Of a DNA stretch of 64,000 nucleotides, positions 1 to 12,396 are shown one piece after another. The notes under the pieces were generated by a model. That model ran no database searches and was not told the origin of the DNA. It was given only the letters and a program-made list of their open reading frames with translations. The first letter of the stretch is position 1. Every line of letters starts with the position of its first letter. The stretch comes from Vespa crabro. Its lineage: Eukaryota; Arthropoda; Insecta; Hymenoptera; Vespidae. The translations under genes and the position numbers were made by a program. The stretch lies in NCBI RefSeq assembly GCF_910589235.1, contig NC_060971.1, positions 2,446,826-2,510,825 of the forward strand. Reading direction: 5' to 3'.

Positions 1-75
1 TAACTCAATCGTTTATTTCTATGTTTGTATACAAATAATTGAATTATTTTAAATAATTGTCATAAATAATCGTAG

Positions 76-2282
76 GTTTGGCGCAATCCAGGCTGTAGAC
101 AAGAATTAGCGTTACCTGGAGAAATTAGTATAGCAGAATGGCGTGCTAAAGCTATGAATGAAAAATGGAGAGAATACACGCGTTTGGCTTGGGAAATTAG
201 TCCTAGCCTTGCTGTATTTATGCCAGTACGTTTGAAAAATTCCGAAATAATTATAAAAGAAATTTGTGGATTGGTGAGACAGAAACCAGTAGTAGTTATG
301 CATATTTCAGAAGCTTTGCAATATCTCGTAACTACAGATACTCTTCTTAATGATGTACCTGAAGTAAGTATTGCATAGTAAAATAATTAATAAGTATTAT
401 TGCATAAATATGCTATATATATATATATATAATTTTTATTTGCAGTTGGTTTATATGCTAACATGGGCAAGGGTTTCCCCTATTCATGCATTAGCTTACT
501 TTTCTCGTCAATTCCCGCATCATCCAATTTCTGCTCAATATGCAGTACGTGTATTAGATAGTTATCCTGCTGATGCTGTACTTGTCTATATACCACAACT
601 TGTACAAGCAGTTCGCCATGATTCCATGGGTTATGTTACTGAATTTATTAAAAAAATTGCTAAACGTTCCCAGGTAAACATATTCATCTAAAGCCTTTAC
701 AAAATAAAATAAAGTTTGTAAAGATATAATATTAAAAAAGATTTATGTATTACAGGTAGTGGCACATCAGCTAATATGGAATATGCATACAAATATGTAT
801 ATGGATGAGGAAAAACAAATAAAAGATCCGGTTCTTTATGATGTCTTAGATTCATTAGTAAAAAGTATTCTGAATGCATTATCTGGTCCAGCTAAACAAT
901 TTTATGAACGAGAATTTGAATTCTTTGAAAAAATAACTAATATATCTGGTGAAATTAGGCCATATCCTAAAGGCCATGAACGTAAAGCCGCATGTTTGGA
1001 AGCTTTATCAAAAATAAAAGTACAGCCTGGCTGTTACTTACCATCTAATCCTGAAGCAATGGTTATTGATATAGATTACAAAAGTGGCACACCTATGCAA
1101 AGGTAATATCAAATCGTATCTATTATAGAAAAAATATATATAAAAATGCTACATTCATTATACTTTCGCATAAATTTTTACAGTGCTGCTAAGGCACCAT
1201 TCCTTGCACGTTTCAAAGTTCAGAGATATGGTATTAATGAGTTAGAAAATATTGCATTAGCGGTGTCAACAAATGGAAAAGTAGAAAGAAAGAAAGAAAT
1301 AGGAAAAGAAACATGGCAAGCTGCCATTTTTAAAGTTGGTGATGATGTAAGACAAGATATGCTCGCATTACAAGTAATTAGCATATTTAAAAATATTTTT
1401 CAGAAAGTTGGTCTGAATTTATTTTTGTATCCATACAGAGTAGTAGCAACAGCACCAGGGGTAAGATTTATGTATTACTATTATAATATATGACCTATAT
1501 ATATATTTTATTATATATAAACTTCAATAATGATACATCCTTATAAAATTTTTCTTTTTAGTGTGGTGTTATAGAATGTGTACCAGATGCAAAATCACGA
1601 GATCAATTGGGACGTACAACAGATATCGATATGTATCAATATTTCATTACACGATGCGGTGATGAAACAACAAAGGAATTTCAAACAATTCGACGTAACT
1701 TTGTTAGATCGATGGCTGCTTATAGCGTAATTACGTATCTTCTACAAATAAAAGATCGTCATAATGGAAATATTATGTTGGATAGTCAAGGTCATATAAT
1801 ACATATTGATTTTGGATTCATGTTTGAAAGTTCTCCTGGAGGAAATCTTGGATTTGAACCTGATATCAAACTTACTGATGAAATGGTATTAGTAATGGGC
1901 GGTAAAATGGAAGCTGCACCATTCCGTTGGTTTATGGAATTATGCGTTCAAGCATTTCTCGCTGTGAGGTGAAAATACTTTTTATATACAATTTGAAAGA
2001 TCATTACTAATTTGTTAATTTATCTCTTATATAATATATAAATTATTATGTTTTAGGCCTTACCAAGAAGCAATCATTTCCCTTGTTTCCCTTATGCTTG
2101 ATACAGGCTTACCGTGTTTCCGAGGTCAAACGATAAAATTGTTGCGTGGTCGATTTGTTCCAACGGCTACAGACAGAGAAGCCGCAGCTTTTATGCTCAC
2201 TGTAATTCGCAACAGCTACCTCAATTTCCGTACGAAAACTTATGATATGATACAGTATTATCAAAATCAGATTCCTTATTAA
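76..2282 (+). CDS. PI4KIIIalpha: Phosphatidylinositol 4-kinase alpha (type III), C-terminal part
   Basis: Six exons in consistent phase: 76-363, 446-673, 756-1102, 1184-1460, 1562-1968, 2057-2282, giving the last 590 residues; the N-terminal ~1,500 residues lie left of the window. The enzyme makes PI4P at the plasma membrane. The first exons encode the helical PIK accessory domain. The kinase domain follows: VGDDVRQD near the ATP site (exon 4), the catalytic loop DRHNGN at 1754-1771 and the DFG of the activation loop at 1808-1816. The C-terminus (YYQNQIPY) is the usual end of the family and is followed directly by the stop. The alpha rather than beta type is indicated by the sequence around CGVIECVPDAKSRDQLGR. 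All key residues are intact. It converges on NDUFA7 downstream. Confidence 0.95.
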
Positions 2283-3756
2283 ATTATTATTTAACTTCCC
2301 GTTGTATTATATACTATTTAAAAAAGGATTCAGGACTTAAAGGACATACAGTAATCATTAAGACAAGTAAAAAATACAATTTGACCCATCTGAATTAAAC
2401 ATATTTTACTCAGCTAAATGAGCACTGTATGTACAAGTTCTAAACTTTTATTTTTTAATATTCTGTATATACAACTAATCCTTCTATAATACAATATTTT
2501 TCGAACTGGATTTAGGTTGTTCCAAAAATTTCTTTCGCTATTTGTACGAAGCTGTTTTATCTGGCAATATTTAAAAACGAAAGGAACTTTCGGTACAAAC
2601 TGAATATTACAGAAATGGCATAAAATTCTCTCTTTATCGATAATATGCCTTAATAAATATCCTCATTTATTGCCAATTTTTCATTTGATACACATAAAAT
2701 GTCTTCTTTTTTAACAGAATTTTTTTTATAATAATATGATTTTTATATAATTCCATAAATTTATCATGTTGTAGAAGGATTTTACAACGGAATGTTACGT
2801 TATATACATTGTATACATTATATTACCTTATTTACATTATATAGAGTACATATATATTAACCCTATAATATTAATAAATATCTTCGCTATTATTAAAATA
2901 AATAAATCGCATACTTGCGACGAAAATGATACAACTCGGGAAAGTGTTTTCCAGAAGAAGCGAAAAATTGTTTTTGAATATAATTAAATATTATATAATT
3001 ATTTTCTATAAGCCAAATTATAAAGATAAATGAATAAAATTTTCATAATTAGTTGAGGAGTGTTTCTACAATATTTTCATGGTGATAAATCAAAAATCGT
3101 TTTCCGAATTGTTTCATATTCGTCACCAGTATAAAAAGTATAAAATGTATAATATGGTTAAATGTGATATAATAATTGTGAAAGTGTATATAAATATTGA
3201 TATTATTGCCTTCAATTCTATGTGAATTCTGTTAATTACATTCTATTAATTGCTATCATAATATAGGTATATAATATTGCAGTATAAACAAATTTTAAAC
3301 TTTCTACTATTGTAGAATATGTGAATTACATAAACATTCCTTCACTTATAATCATGCTGTTGATTGTAGAATATTAAATTAAACAATATCGTTATCATTA
3401 AAATTAATTCATTGTAGTTATCTTTCTTTTTTCCTTTCAATTTCATTGCTTCTATGTATTCGACTTTTGGAACATCATTCCAGAAATGTGCAGTCAATAC
3501 ATCAATATTAGATCTTTTTAATTGACCAAAGTTAAATGATATGGCAAAAAATCTAACAACGGATATTTAGCCATTATTTTTACATTAACTTAATATTAGC
3601 TTCAACCTACATAGAAATATACGAATAACAAATTACCTGTTTTGTAATAATCAAACTATTTTATTTTGTATTTACAATAATATTCATAGAACTACAATAT
3701 AATTTATTTATAAATGAATAAATAATTACTATTTTACATCTGAATTAATATGTAAT
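2283..3756. other. Intergenic / 3' UTRs between convergent genes
   Basis: AT-rich stretch between the stop codons of PI4KIIIalpha (+) and NDUFA7 (-). It must hold both 3' UTRs. No extended reading frame or structured element was recognised. Confidence 0.6.
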
Positions 3757-5049
3757 TTAGTGCCATGGAAATAATTTCCCTGGAGAGTTCTGTCCAATAG
3801 TTTTCTTTTCACTCCTGCAAATTTATGAATTAACGATTATATTTATATTAAAATATAAATTAATGAAAGTTTACATTTTTTTATAAGAGGAATTTATTTA
3901 AGATGGAGATAGATAACCTCATTGTAGATACAGAATAATAAAATTTTGTATAATTATATGATTAGTAAATAAATTTCATATTCACGCAGATAGTTAAATA
4001 CTTGAAATCATGAAAATATTTATTTCTCTTGTCATAATTTATAATTTTTTCTTCATTGTTACATAATGATATTAATCTTCTTCAAAGTATTCAATTCATA
4101 TTATACATTTTATATTTTATTTATTATTTTCACAACTATATAAAATATATACAACAATGAAATAGATTAAAGATAATGAAATAGATTAAACATAAGTTTA
4201 GGTATATATATAGGACATTATGTTTATGTATGTAATACAAGAATGTTATTATATCAATAATATATCAGACATGCATAATGAAAAAAATTTAAATATATTA
4301 CCCTGCTGTAATTTGTTTATCCACAAAAACTTCAATTGGTGGTTCAACTTCCCTTCTAGCATCATGAGTAAAGTAATATATTTCTGAGGTCTTATGATAT
4401 GGTCCACCTGGTATTTCAGGTGGAGGTTGTGTTCGTGCAGAAATTAGATCTGCATATCGTAATTGAGGAATAACTTTTCTCTGCTCATAAAATAATAATT
4501 ATTATTTATAATAGAATACATTAAATATAAATATAAACATATATTCAGCGCAATATATAAATTGTTCATCATAATGATTGCCATTTTGGTCATTTTAAAT
4601 AATTTGACAAAAATAAAGAAAGTAGTAAATTGAAAATGTTTATTATAAATAATGAGAAATATATTATTTATTGATAAAAGATTATTAACATACGATTATA
4701 AACATTCTGTACATATAACGAAATAATAAAAATCGATTATCAACGATCTATAATAAACAAAAAAAGATGTATATTATATTATTATTTATTACGAATAATT
4801 CAAAAGCAATGAATTGTATTATGTAAAAGTTGCAGTTCTTACATTTTCGATTACAATGAAAATGAATAATTAAGTTATTATATACAAATGGATTAATTTA
4901 ATAATAAATTTAAAAAATTATAATTTGTTAAATGATTTATAATCTATGCATAATAAAACTTTATATGTATTTATATATCTATTACTTACACCTCGAAGAA
5001 ATGAGCGAAATTTTTCAATGAAAGGCGTTACAACACGATGTTCTAGCAT
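3757..5049 (-). CDS. NDUFA7: NADH dehydrogenase (complex I) 1 alpha subcomplex subunit 7
   Basis: Three minus-strand exons, 5049-4990, 4480-4302 and 3814-3757, join in phase to a 98-residue protein. Family hallmarks are the N-terminal FIEKFRSFLRG, then RTQPPPEIPGGPYHK, HDARREVEPP, and a short C-terminus ending in PGKLFPWH, close to the PG...YPWD end of the fly protein. NDUFA7 (B14.5a) is an accessory subunit on the matrix arm of complex I. The long second intron (about 490 bp) makes the last exon easy to miss: reading through the exon 2 donor gives a premature TAA after ITAG. None of the exons carries a long ATG-initiated frame on its own. The start ATG is the only one in frame in exon 1. It is convergent with PI4KIIIalpha. 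Confidence 0.9.
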
Positions 5050-5752
5050 TTTGTCGTTTTATTATTTTCTTTTTTTTTTTTTTTTCTTTTACATATGTGT
5101 ATGATCCATCAAGAAAATAACTACGTCTTAGAAACAGACTAGACACTGTCTTGAATAAAACTGTCGACACCAACCAATTCTATAAACTGAAGCCACTTTT
5201 ATTTGTAGAACTTTGTGTTCAATCATTTTATAGCGACATCTATATACAGATAACGTAGTTCATGACAGAGCCAATAGACGGCGCATTGGTCGTCAAAATA
5301 TAAAAATATTTCCAGGGTCTCATTTAGTCAAGAAAGTTAGTTCGCAGGATACGTTATTTCTCATAATCCTAACGCTCATTGGATAAAATCTTACAAGCAA
5401 AGATAATGAAGGCGAATTTAAGGCGATATTTAAGGAAAAAATAAAAGGTTGATTTAAAAATTTTATTTTTAATTCTTTAATTTTATTTCTAAATTCCAAA
5501 ATAATGTAACACTCTTTCGGAACTCCTAGAGACATTGTTAATGTTATCTACTATTCAATTCAATCTAGTTCCATTATAAGATTTAATATTAGAAAAGATG
5601 ATTAGTTAACAGTTTTTTAACTAGGCCAATTAAAATAACATATTGATATATAATAATTGATAATAAAATTAGATAATATCAGTCTCTACAATCGATTTAT
5701 GTAACATTGCTATATAGTTATTTTAAAAAATTTGAGGATCAATTATGTATCA

Positions 5753-5838
5753 ATGGTTTTTCATGGTCAAGGATCTGAAACTACGCGGGGCCATGTGTCA
5801 CGTCGTTGGAAAAAATACAAAAAATTACACCGTGTAAC
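5753..5838 (+). other. Orphan exon-like segment with consensus donor
   Basis: An ATG at 5753 opens a 28-codon frame (beginning MVFHGQGSETTRG, then basic: SRRWKKYKK) that ends exactly at a GTAAGC donor at 5839. The local sequence is much less AT-rich than its surroundings. No following exon in matching phase was identified before angel at 7201, so this could be a first exon of an unseen transcript or a chance frame. I recognise no family. Confidence 0.2.
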
Positions 5839-5863
5839 GTAAGCAAATATTATTAGGTTATTC

Positions 5864-5891
5864 TTATAACATATTATATAATATGTTATAA
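5864..5891. repeat. Perfect 28-bp palindrome
   Basis: The sequence from 5864 to 5891 equals its own reverse complement, with half-site TTATAACATATTAT. It is AT-only except for one C and one G, so some chance is involved, but there is no spacer and no mismatch. Confidence 0.6.
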
Positions 5892-6130
5892 AATAAAAAT
5901 ATTGAAAATATTCCTTTCTAAAATTTGAGAGATACAAACAGCAAATGACAAAAAAATCCTTTTCATTAATATTAGTATTTGTTTGTTGAACTTTGTTTCA
6001 AACGATTCTAATGTCCATAAAGAATTTCTATATAATTTTATATAAATAATAATCATTATTTTATTATATTCATTATTATATATTAATTTCAATCATAGGA
6101 ATGCGATTGGTTGATTTTGAATAAGTTCTT

Positions 6131-6132
<2 letters not shown>

Positions 6133-6197
<65 letters not shown>
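6133..6197. repeat. (AT)n microsatellite
   Basis: Uninterrupted AT dinucleotide run of about 65 bp. Comparable runs lie near 26345-26421, 33519-33561, 40241-40305, 42016-42053, 42642-42690, 53511-53562 and 55311-55347, and are typical of this genome. Confidence 0.95.
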
Positions 6198-6201
<4 letters not shown>

Positions 6202-6283
6202 TATTAAGTATGATTGCATATTGTTTTATATTTTCGCACTTTTTTTTATTATAAATTTAGTCGTAAAAGATAGGAATAGTATC

Positions 6284-6311
6284 CACATATGTTGTATAAA
6301 CAACATATGTG
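6284..6311. repeat. Perfect hairpin, 12-bp stem, 4-nt loop
   Basis: CACATATGTTGT at 6284-6295 is followed by ATAA and then its exact reverse complement ending at 6311. Each arm contains a CATATG E-box. Too short to be a miRNA precursor on its own. A cruciform or a paired binding site are possible readings. Confidence 0.6.
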
Positions 6312-7200
6312 CATATTTAATATTAACATTAGTAATGCAAGAAATCAGTTAATTTATATAAACTTTATTATAAAATACAATTTTTACATATTGTATTATA
6401 TTTATGTAAAATGTAAATTTTAATTTGTAAAAATGCAAACATGTAAATATTAATTTTTATCATTTCGATTATATTTAATTAAAGAAAAATGTTAATGTAT
6501 GATTCAAATTCCGGAAGTTAGGTCAATCGTTTTCAATTGATGTTTCAAAAATGAAACAAACGTATATTCTGTTCTGCAAAAAAATAAAAAAGAAATAATA
6601 AAACGAACAGTATGGTGTGGAATACTACAAATCACAATGAAGTCAGTGTACCATTTACTTTAAAATAAATTGAACCCCTCTATATTGTTATATAATCATA
6701 ATATGATATAATGAAGTCGTATAGTTGTAGAAAAATTATGTTCCAAAATAATTTGTGTAATTAATAATTTATGTAATACGTAGAATACATACATATATAT
6801 ATATATGTGTGTATATATATATGTATATATATATATATGTATATATATATATGTGTTTTTTTTTATTGTATTATGAAAACATTGTTTTGTTGTATTCTTT
6901 TGATGTTGAATAAGTTTATACCATTACTATTACTACTTTTTCCCCTATGTTTTTTACTATAGAAAGATAGATCTTATAATTTGTATTCGAAATATTTTTG
7001 TCCGAAATTGTAAGACTCGTTGGAAAAATGAGGACTTCGAAGTCACGTGTAACGTACTAAGAGATCATCGAATGATTATCTATTGACTATTTCGACGATA
7101 CGTTTGTGGTTACAAGATAAATAAAAATGACTGATTTGTGGTTAGGTGTTATCAAAGCATAAATTATACTGTGTTAAAATAAAGAAATTTATTCGAATAA

Positions 7201-10008
7201 ATGAACGCAACAAGATTATTATCTACTGTCTCTATAACAAGTGTTACTCGTAATATTCATATCATACTGTCTCGTCAGGAACAAAAGGTAAACTCGAATC
7301 TTTTGACTGATACGAGTACATCTTTTGGATTATCGTATTATGTAAGAATTTGACATTAGAAGAAGGTTAAGGTTAGGAATTTGTATATGCTAATATCTTT
7401 TTATTCCGTCTGAACTTAGTAAAGCAAAAGGTTGATGCAGATATGGTTTACATTACAATTCTTTATTGTTGGTAATTCTTTTCTTTATGTTTATGTTAGT
7501 GTAACTGGTAATGGCTTTTTAGATCTTTCACATGCTCGAGTTGCCCCTGCAACACTCACTTTTCGGATATCATTGCAAAAGTGCATCAGTTCCAGAAATA
7601 CTATTTTCAACATACTCAAACATAATTGAGTCCATGGTTAATCCAATGACACATCAAGAATTTAAGAAAAATATTATGGAACCTCTTTTGGAGACTTGTT
7701 ATACTGCAAATAGTAATTCAGCAACCTGTGATATACCGTATAATATTTCTAATACAAAGGTGGTAAGTCATAGAGGCACTGACACAATGGCAAATGAAAT
7801 GGCTATTAATTCATGTATGGAACATACATCTTTACAACAAAGAACTATTATCGATAAGCAAAATTATAACACGATAAGGAAATGGAAGAGATTGGGAAAA
7901 GGTAAGAAATTATATTTCATTTAATGTTGTAAACCCTAACTAATCTAACTTGTACACAACAATCTATATTATAATGTTTTTATTTGTTAAATTTTAAATA
8001 TTTTTATTTATATGTGAGATGTCATCTAATGTTTATACCTATGAAATTTTTTATTTTTGAAAAATTTTTTATCCTATTATATTTCTTTTCCAAAATAAAA
8101 AGATTTTAAGTATAAATTCTACCTGACCACCTTATATAATATATATTAATTTTTGAAAAAAAATTTATATGTATATATATAATATTGTACGTTTTATTTG
8201 ATATAATTACAAAAATATAAAATTTGTATTATGAACAATAATCATCAAAAGTATAAACTGATAGTATATAAATTTACATTAATCTTTACCAATTTATATT
8301 TTAACATCTACTTTTAATATAGATATTAATTATAATATTTACAATTTTTTCAAATTTAATATTAGTAAGGGTTTACCAAGCTTTTTTATTTTATTATTGA
8401 TGTTATTTTATAATTGTTTTAATTCTCATATGAGTTTAGGGAAACTACAGATAGATGGAGATGATGCATTTGTGTTTAGAATATTGTCTTTCAATATTCT
8501 TGCACAAAATCTTTTAGAAGCTCATCCATATCTATATATGCAACATGATAGAGAAGCATTATCTTGGGATATACGAAAGCCCCTTTTGTTACAAGAAATA
8601 CTTGAAGCACAGGCTGATGTAAGGCAAGCACAAAATATAAACAACTTTCACATTTATATTTTTATATATAGGTACTTTTACTATAATATTGCATAGGTTA
8701 TATGTCTCCAAGAGATGCAGGAAAAATATTTAAATGAATTTTTAAAACCTTTTAAAGAACTTGGATATAAATATCTTTACAAGAAACGGACTAATGATAA
8801 AGAGGATGGTTTACTATTGTTGTATCATTCTGATCAATTCAATTTGATAGATTACATGAAAGTAGAATTTTATCAACCAGGCATAGAACTCCTTAACAGA
8901 GACAATGTTGGGATAGTTGCAAAATTATCATTTCGTGACAGTCCAAATACGCAGATTGTTGTAGCAACTACCCACTTGCTTTTTAATCCAAGACGAAATG
9001 ATATAAGATTAGCACAAACTCAACTACTACTTACAGAAATAGAAAAAATTGCATTTATTGAAAATACAGCGTAAGAAATATATAATGATTATTACAAATG
9101 TAATATAATCTATAGTTTCTTCATATATTATAAATATTTGCTTATTATGATACAGATTGGGCCCTAAATATCTACCTATTATTTTTTCGGGTGATTTTAA
9201 TTTGAAGCCTTATACAGGCGTTTATAAATTTATAACTGAGGGATCTTTTGAATATTATGGTAAAGGCAAAAATCTGGAACCTACTGAATTTCGTGCTTTA
9301 TCTTATTTATTAATACCTCCACTATTACATATTACGGATAACTGTCAATATTTTCATCTCTTAATAAAAAGATTAAAAGAAAATATTACTGGAGATGCAG
9401 AGGTACATTATTAAAATAATTATAATATCTAAAGAAATAATGGAGAAATATGGTTATAAGTATTTTAGGATTGTTTGGAATGAATATTGTAAAATACTTA
9501 CAATTTTGCTTTAATGTGCATATATGTATAATTCGTGGATCATAACTGTTGTTCCTGTTGTTATAAACTATATTTAAAATTTAACTAGAGAATCCTGATA
9601 TATGTATTTTTATAGAAAAAGGACACTAAATATGCTGATAAACAAGATACATCATATGGCGTAGCTGTATTTAAACAAACTGAATTTGATACAAAGAAAA
9701 TTGAACCTCAACTTATTGAAATAACGCAAAATAATTATGTCAAATTTTCATCTGGCAGATTAACACATCCTTTTAATTTGCATAGTGTTTATAAACATAC
9801 AAACAAACATGGAAAAAAAGAAGTAACAACTAATCAAGGGGAATGGATTACAGTTGATTATATATTCTATAGTGATCTTGAACCAATAGATATATATACC
9901 TTGCCAACTGTTGAAAAATGTAAAGATTTACCTACTATACCTAACTTTGCTGTTGGAAGTGATCATTTATGCTTAGGGGCTAGTTTTAAGATATTGAAGA
10001 AAAAATAA
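7201..10008 (+). CDS. angel: Angel protein (EEP family, CCR4/nocturnin-like)
   Basis: Six exons, 7201-7287, 7523-7901, 8440-8618, 8697-9070, 9156-9402 and 9616-10008, join in phase to 552 residues. The catalytic endonuclease/exonuclease/phosphatase fold spans exons 3-6 with all signature motifs: RILSFNILAQNLLE (Asn), VICLQEMQ (Glu), ATTHLLFNPRR, IIFSGDFN, ITVDYIFYS and GSDH near the end. LLxxNPRRxDI and LDRDNVG-type motifs place it in the Angel branch rather than nocturnin or CCR4. Human ANGEL proteins hydrolyse 2',3'-cyclic phosphates on RNA; the role here is inferred from family. Exons 1-2 form a poorly conserved N-terminus. Exon 1 (MNATRLLSTVSITSVTR) is basic and Ser/Thr-rich and could be a mitochondrial presequence. 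The start is the first ATG and the only one in exon 1. Confidence 0.88.
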
Positions 10009-11293
10009 TAAAAATACAGGTAAACAAATACTTTTTTGTTTGAAGTTATTATAAATAAAAGAGGATCTATATTTTGAATAAACTGTATATGTGTACACGT
10101 AATTTTTAACAAAGTTTTTATTGATATGATAAAAACATTTAATTTATATATCTTGAAGAATGTCAATAATTTAATTTTTTCATAGATTCTACAATTAACT
10201 CTTTTTATGAAAGTGACTATTTACCATTAATTCATTATAATGGCTGTGAATATGTAGTGATCTTATTATCATAAAAACATCAAAGAAATGCTAAAGTTAT
10301 AAATTATAATTTTACTTTTATATAAATAGTACTAGATAATAATACATCACAGAATACATATTTAAACCATAATCTATAGTGTTTCTCACAAAATAGTTTA
10401 TATTTTTGGTTTCCTTTTTTTTGTTTTTTTAAGGATGACTATATGTAGATAATTTATGTAATAAAATAAAACTTATTTGATTATACATTTTCTTTATCTA
10501 TAACAAAATTATTATGAACTATGTATACTATAATTATTTATGAAGTCTTTGGATTTCTATTAATGATATAGAAACTTTTAAATACATAAACAAAAATTGA
10601 AAATAGACATAATATAAAAACATAAAACAAATATAAATAAACCTCTATTCTTAGATTCCTTAGATTCCTTAGATATCGTATTCTATCGATTCAAAATAAA
10701 GAATATAAAAAGAATATAACTTTTTTACGAAAATTAAATAGGTGAATACTAGGATTAACGATAAATTCTTATTATTGATCTATTGTAGCGAAATTTCAGC
10801 GTTCTCTTTCAGTTCGAGAATTCGAATACAATTCGACGATTCTATTTAAATAGCACATTGTATGTTCGACCCGATCTTTCGATGCATATCGTCTATGAGC
10901 ATGTACGTAACTGTGTTTGTGCAAATAATATTAATCAGCAATTTCATTAAGTAGCAATATCGTTTGCATGTCATAAGTTGGTTCATGCTAGAAAAAAAAA
11001 GAGAGAAAGAAAAATAAAAAAGAGTGAGAATGAAATAAGGGGGAGAAGAGAACGGAGATTATGAGAAAGGTAATGGTTTGCTTGAAGGAATTTTTTTTTA
11101 CTTGATCAAATACTTTTACAATATAACGTTTACTCCCTGCCCCCTCCATCCCGGGTAAATTTTTCGTATTGATAATGCATCTCTCTAACGATCATCGATT
11201 TTTGATCCCTCAGATTTGATCGTCAAATAGATTTTTGATTTCTCATGGAATATCTTAGAGTGACAAGTTCGAACCAAAATCGGTACAGCGTAT

Positions 11294-11378
11294 CTTTTTA
11301 CCACTTGAGGTAAAAAGACGTGCCACGCACGTCGAGATGCTTTGGTTACAGGAACGCCAGTGACGTGTTACACACGTC
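11294..11378. promoter_or_regulatory. Cluster of three short perfect hairpins, two with the same GACGTG stem
   Basis: 11294-11317 is a 9-bp stem (CTTTTTACC, 6-nt loop, GGTAAAAAG). 11317-11333 is GACGTG-CCACG-CACGTC and 11362-11378 is GACGTG-TTACA-CACGTC: the same 6-bp stem with different 5-nt loops, 45 bp apart. Each arm holds an ACGTG core (E-box, CRE or HIF type). The cluster lies in a locally GC-richer patch far from any exon. An enhancer is inferred, not shown. Confidence 0.4.
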
Positions 11379-11666
11379 GTCAGGCAATTGTTGCATAAAA
11401 AAAAATGCACTGATAACTTTGCACTTTATCATGTAAAAAAAATATACAACAAAATACAAATTATTTCTTGAATATATTTGAACTGTCCTTTAATAATATC
11501 TGAATTAATAATATATTTTTGTTACTTAATTAAAATGTATAGACTATTGTTAGAAAATTTTTGACAGACTTCTGTTTGATTTCTATTCTCTAATGTTTTA
11601 TGTTTAAATTTTACAAAGTAAATTTGAGAAAAGAAAAAAATAAGTACAATCATTAAGAATGTTGAT

Positions 11667-12396
11667 TACCTATTATTCAAAGTGTGTGTGACTTCAGCGA
11701 CAGGTATGGACAAAATATGAACTACGAATACAAATGAGGAACATTGTTCCCACCATACGTTTATCGTATTAGTGTATAAACTTGTTGGTTATTCCCCTTT
11801 TACGCGTATTAATAATTAGTTTCGTATGAGATGGAGTAAATAGTTTAATAGACAAAGAAAACTTTCAATCTCTTATATGTATATCTTTTTTTTGGTGGTA
11901 GCAAAATTTGTTTTATGATAAATGGATAGAAAATAATAAATATAATTGACACATATAAGAATTAGTATATAAATCTATGACAAAATTTGTCAATTATTTT
12001 CTTCAAAATAATTAATGAACAATTATATATTATATTATTTTAATATAAATTAAAACATGAATTCATTTTCACACTACCTATGAAGTAGAACTTCCAGCGT
12101 TTTTTTCTTTTTACGTAGTTTTTCTTGTAGCATTAGCTACACATTGGTTATAGAATCTATATCTTCTTAATGTAAAATATTCGACAAAATCTTGTGTTTT
12201 GTGTCTCTTCGTCTATTAAACTACTTACTCTATCTCACACGAAACCAATTATTAATACGCGTAAGAGGGGAATAACCAACAAGCTTATATACCAATACGA
12301 TAGATGCATGATGGGAACAATGTTCCTCACTTGTTTCGTAGTTTATACTTTATCCGTACCTGTCGCTGAAGTCACATACATTTTGAACAAAAGGTA
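11667..12396. repeat. Long inverted repeat: two ~190-bp arms, 347-bp spacer
   Basis: Arm 1 (11667-11858) matches the reverse complement of arm 2 (12206-12396) over their whole length, roughly 88-90% by eye. Shared blocks include GTGACTTCAGCGACAGGTA, GAGGAACATTGTTCCC, TTGTTGGTTATTCCCC and ACGCGTATTAATAATT. In the central ~165 positions I count about 18 substitutions, all transitions, and one 1-bp indel. The spacer shows no inverted symmetry and no transposase frame. A MITE-like element with long terminal inverted repeats, or a locus for a long hairpin RNA, are the main readings. No target-site duplication was evident at the edges. Confidence 0.85.

Larger units (their letters stand above)
5050..7200. 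other. Intergenic region between divergent NDUFA7 and angel
   Basis: Contains the two presumed promoters, a long AT microsatellite, two short perfect inverted repeats (annotated separately) and one orphan exon-like segment around 5753-5838. Near the NDUFA7 end, 5220-5290 is less AT-rich and probably promoter. Nothing else was recognised. Confidence 0.5.

Noticed and set aside
11262..11275. AGTTCGAACC resembling a tRNA B box
   Set aside because: No A box and no acceptor-stem pairing could be found at the right distance.
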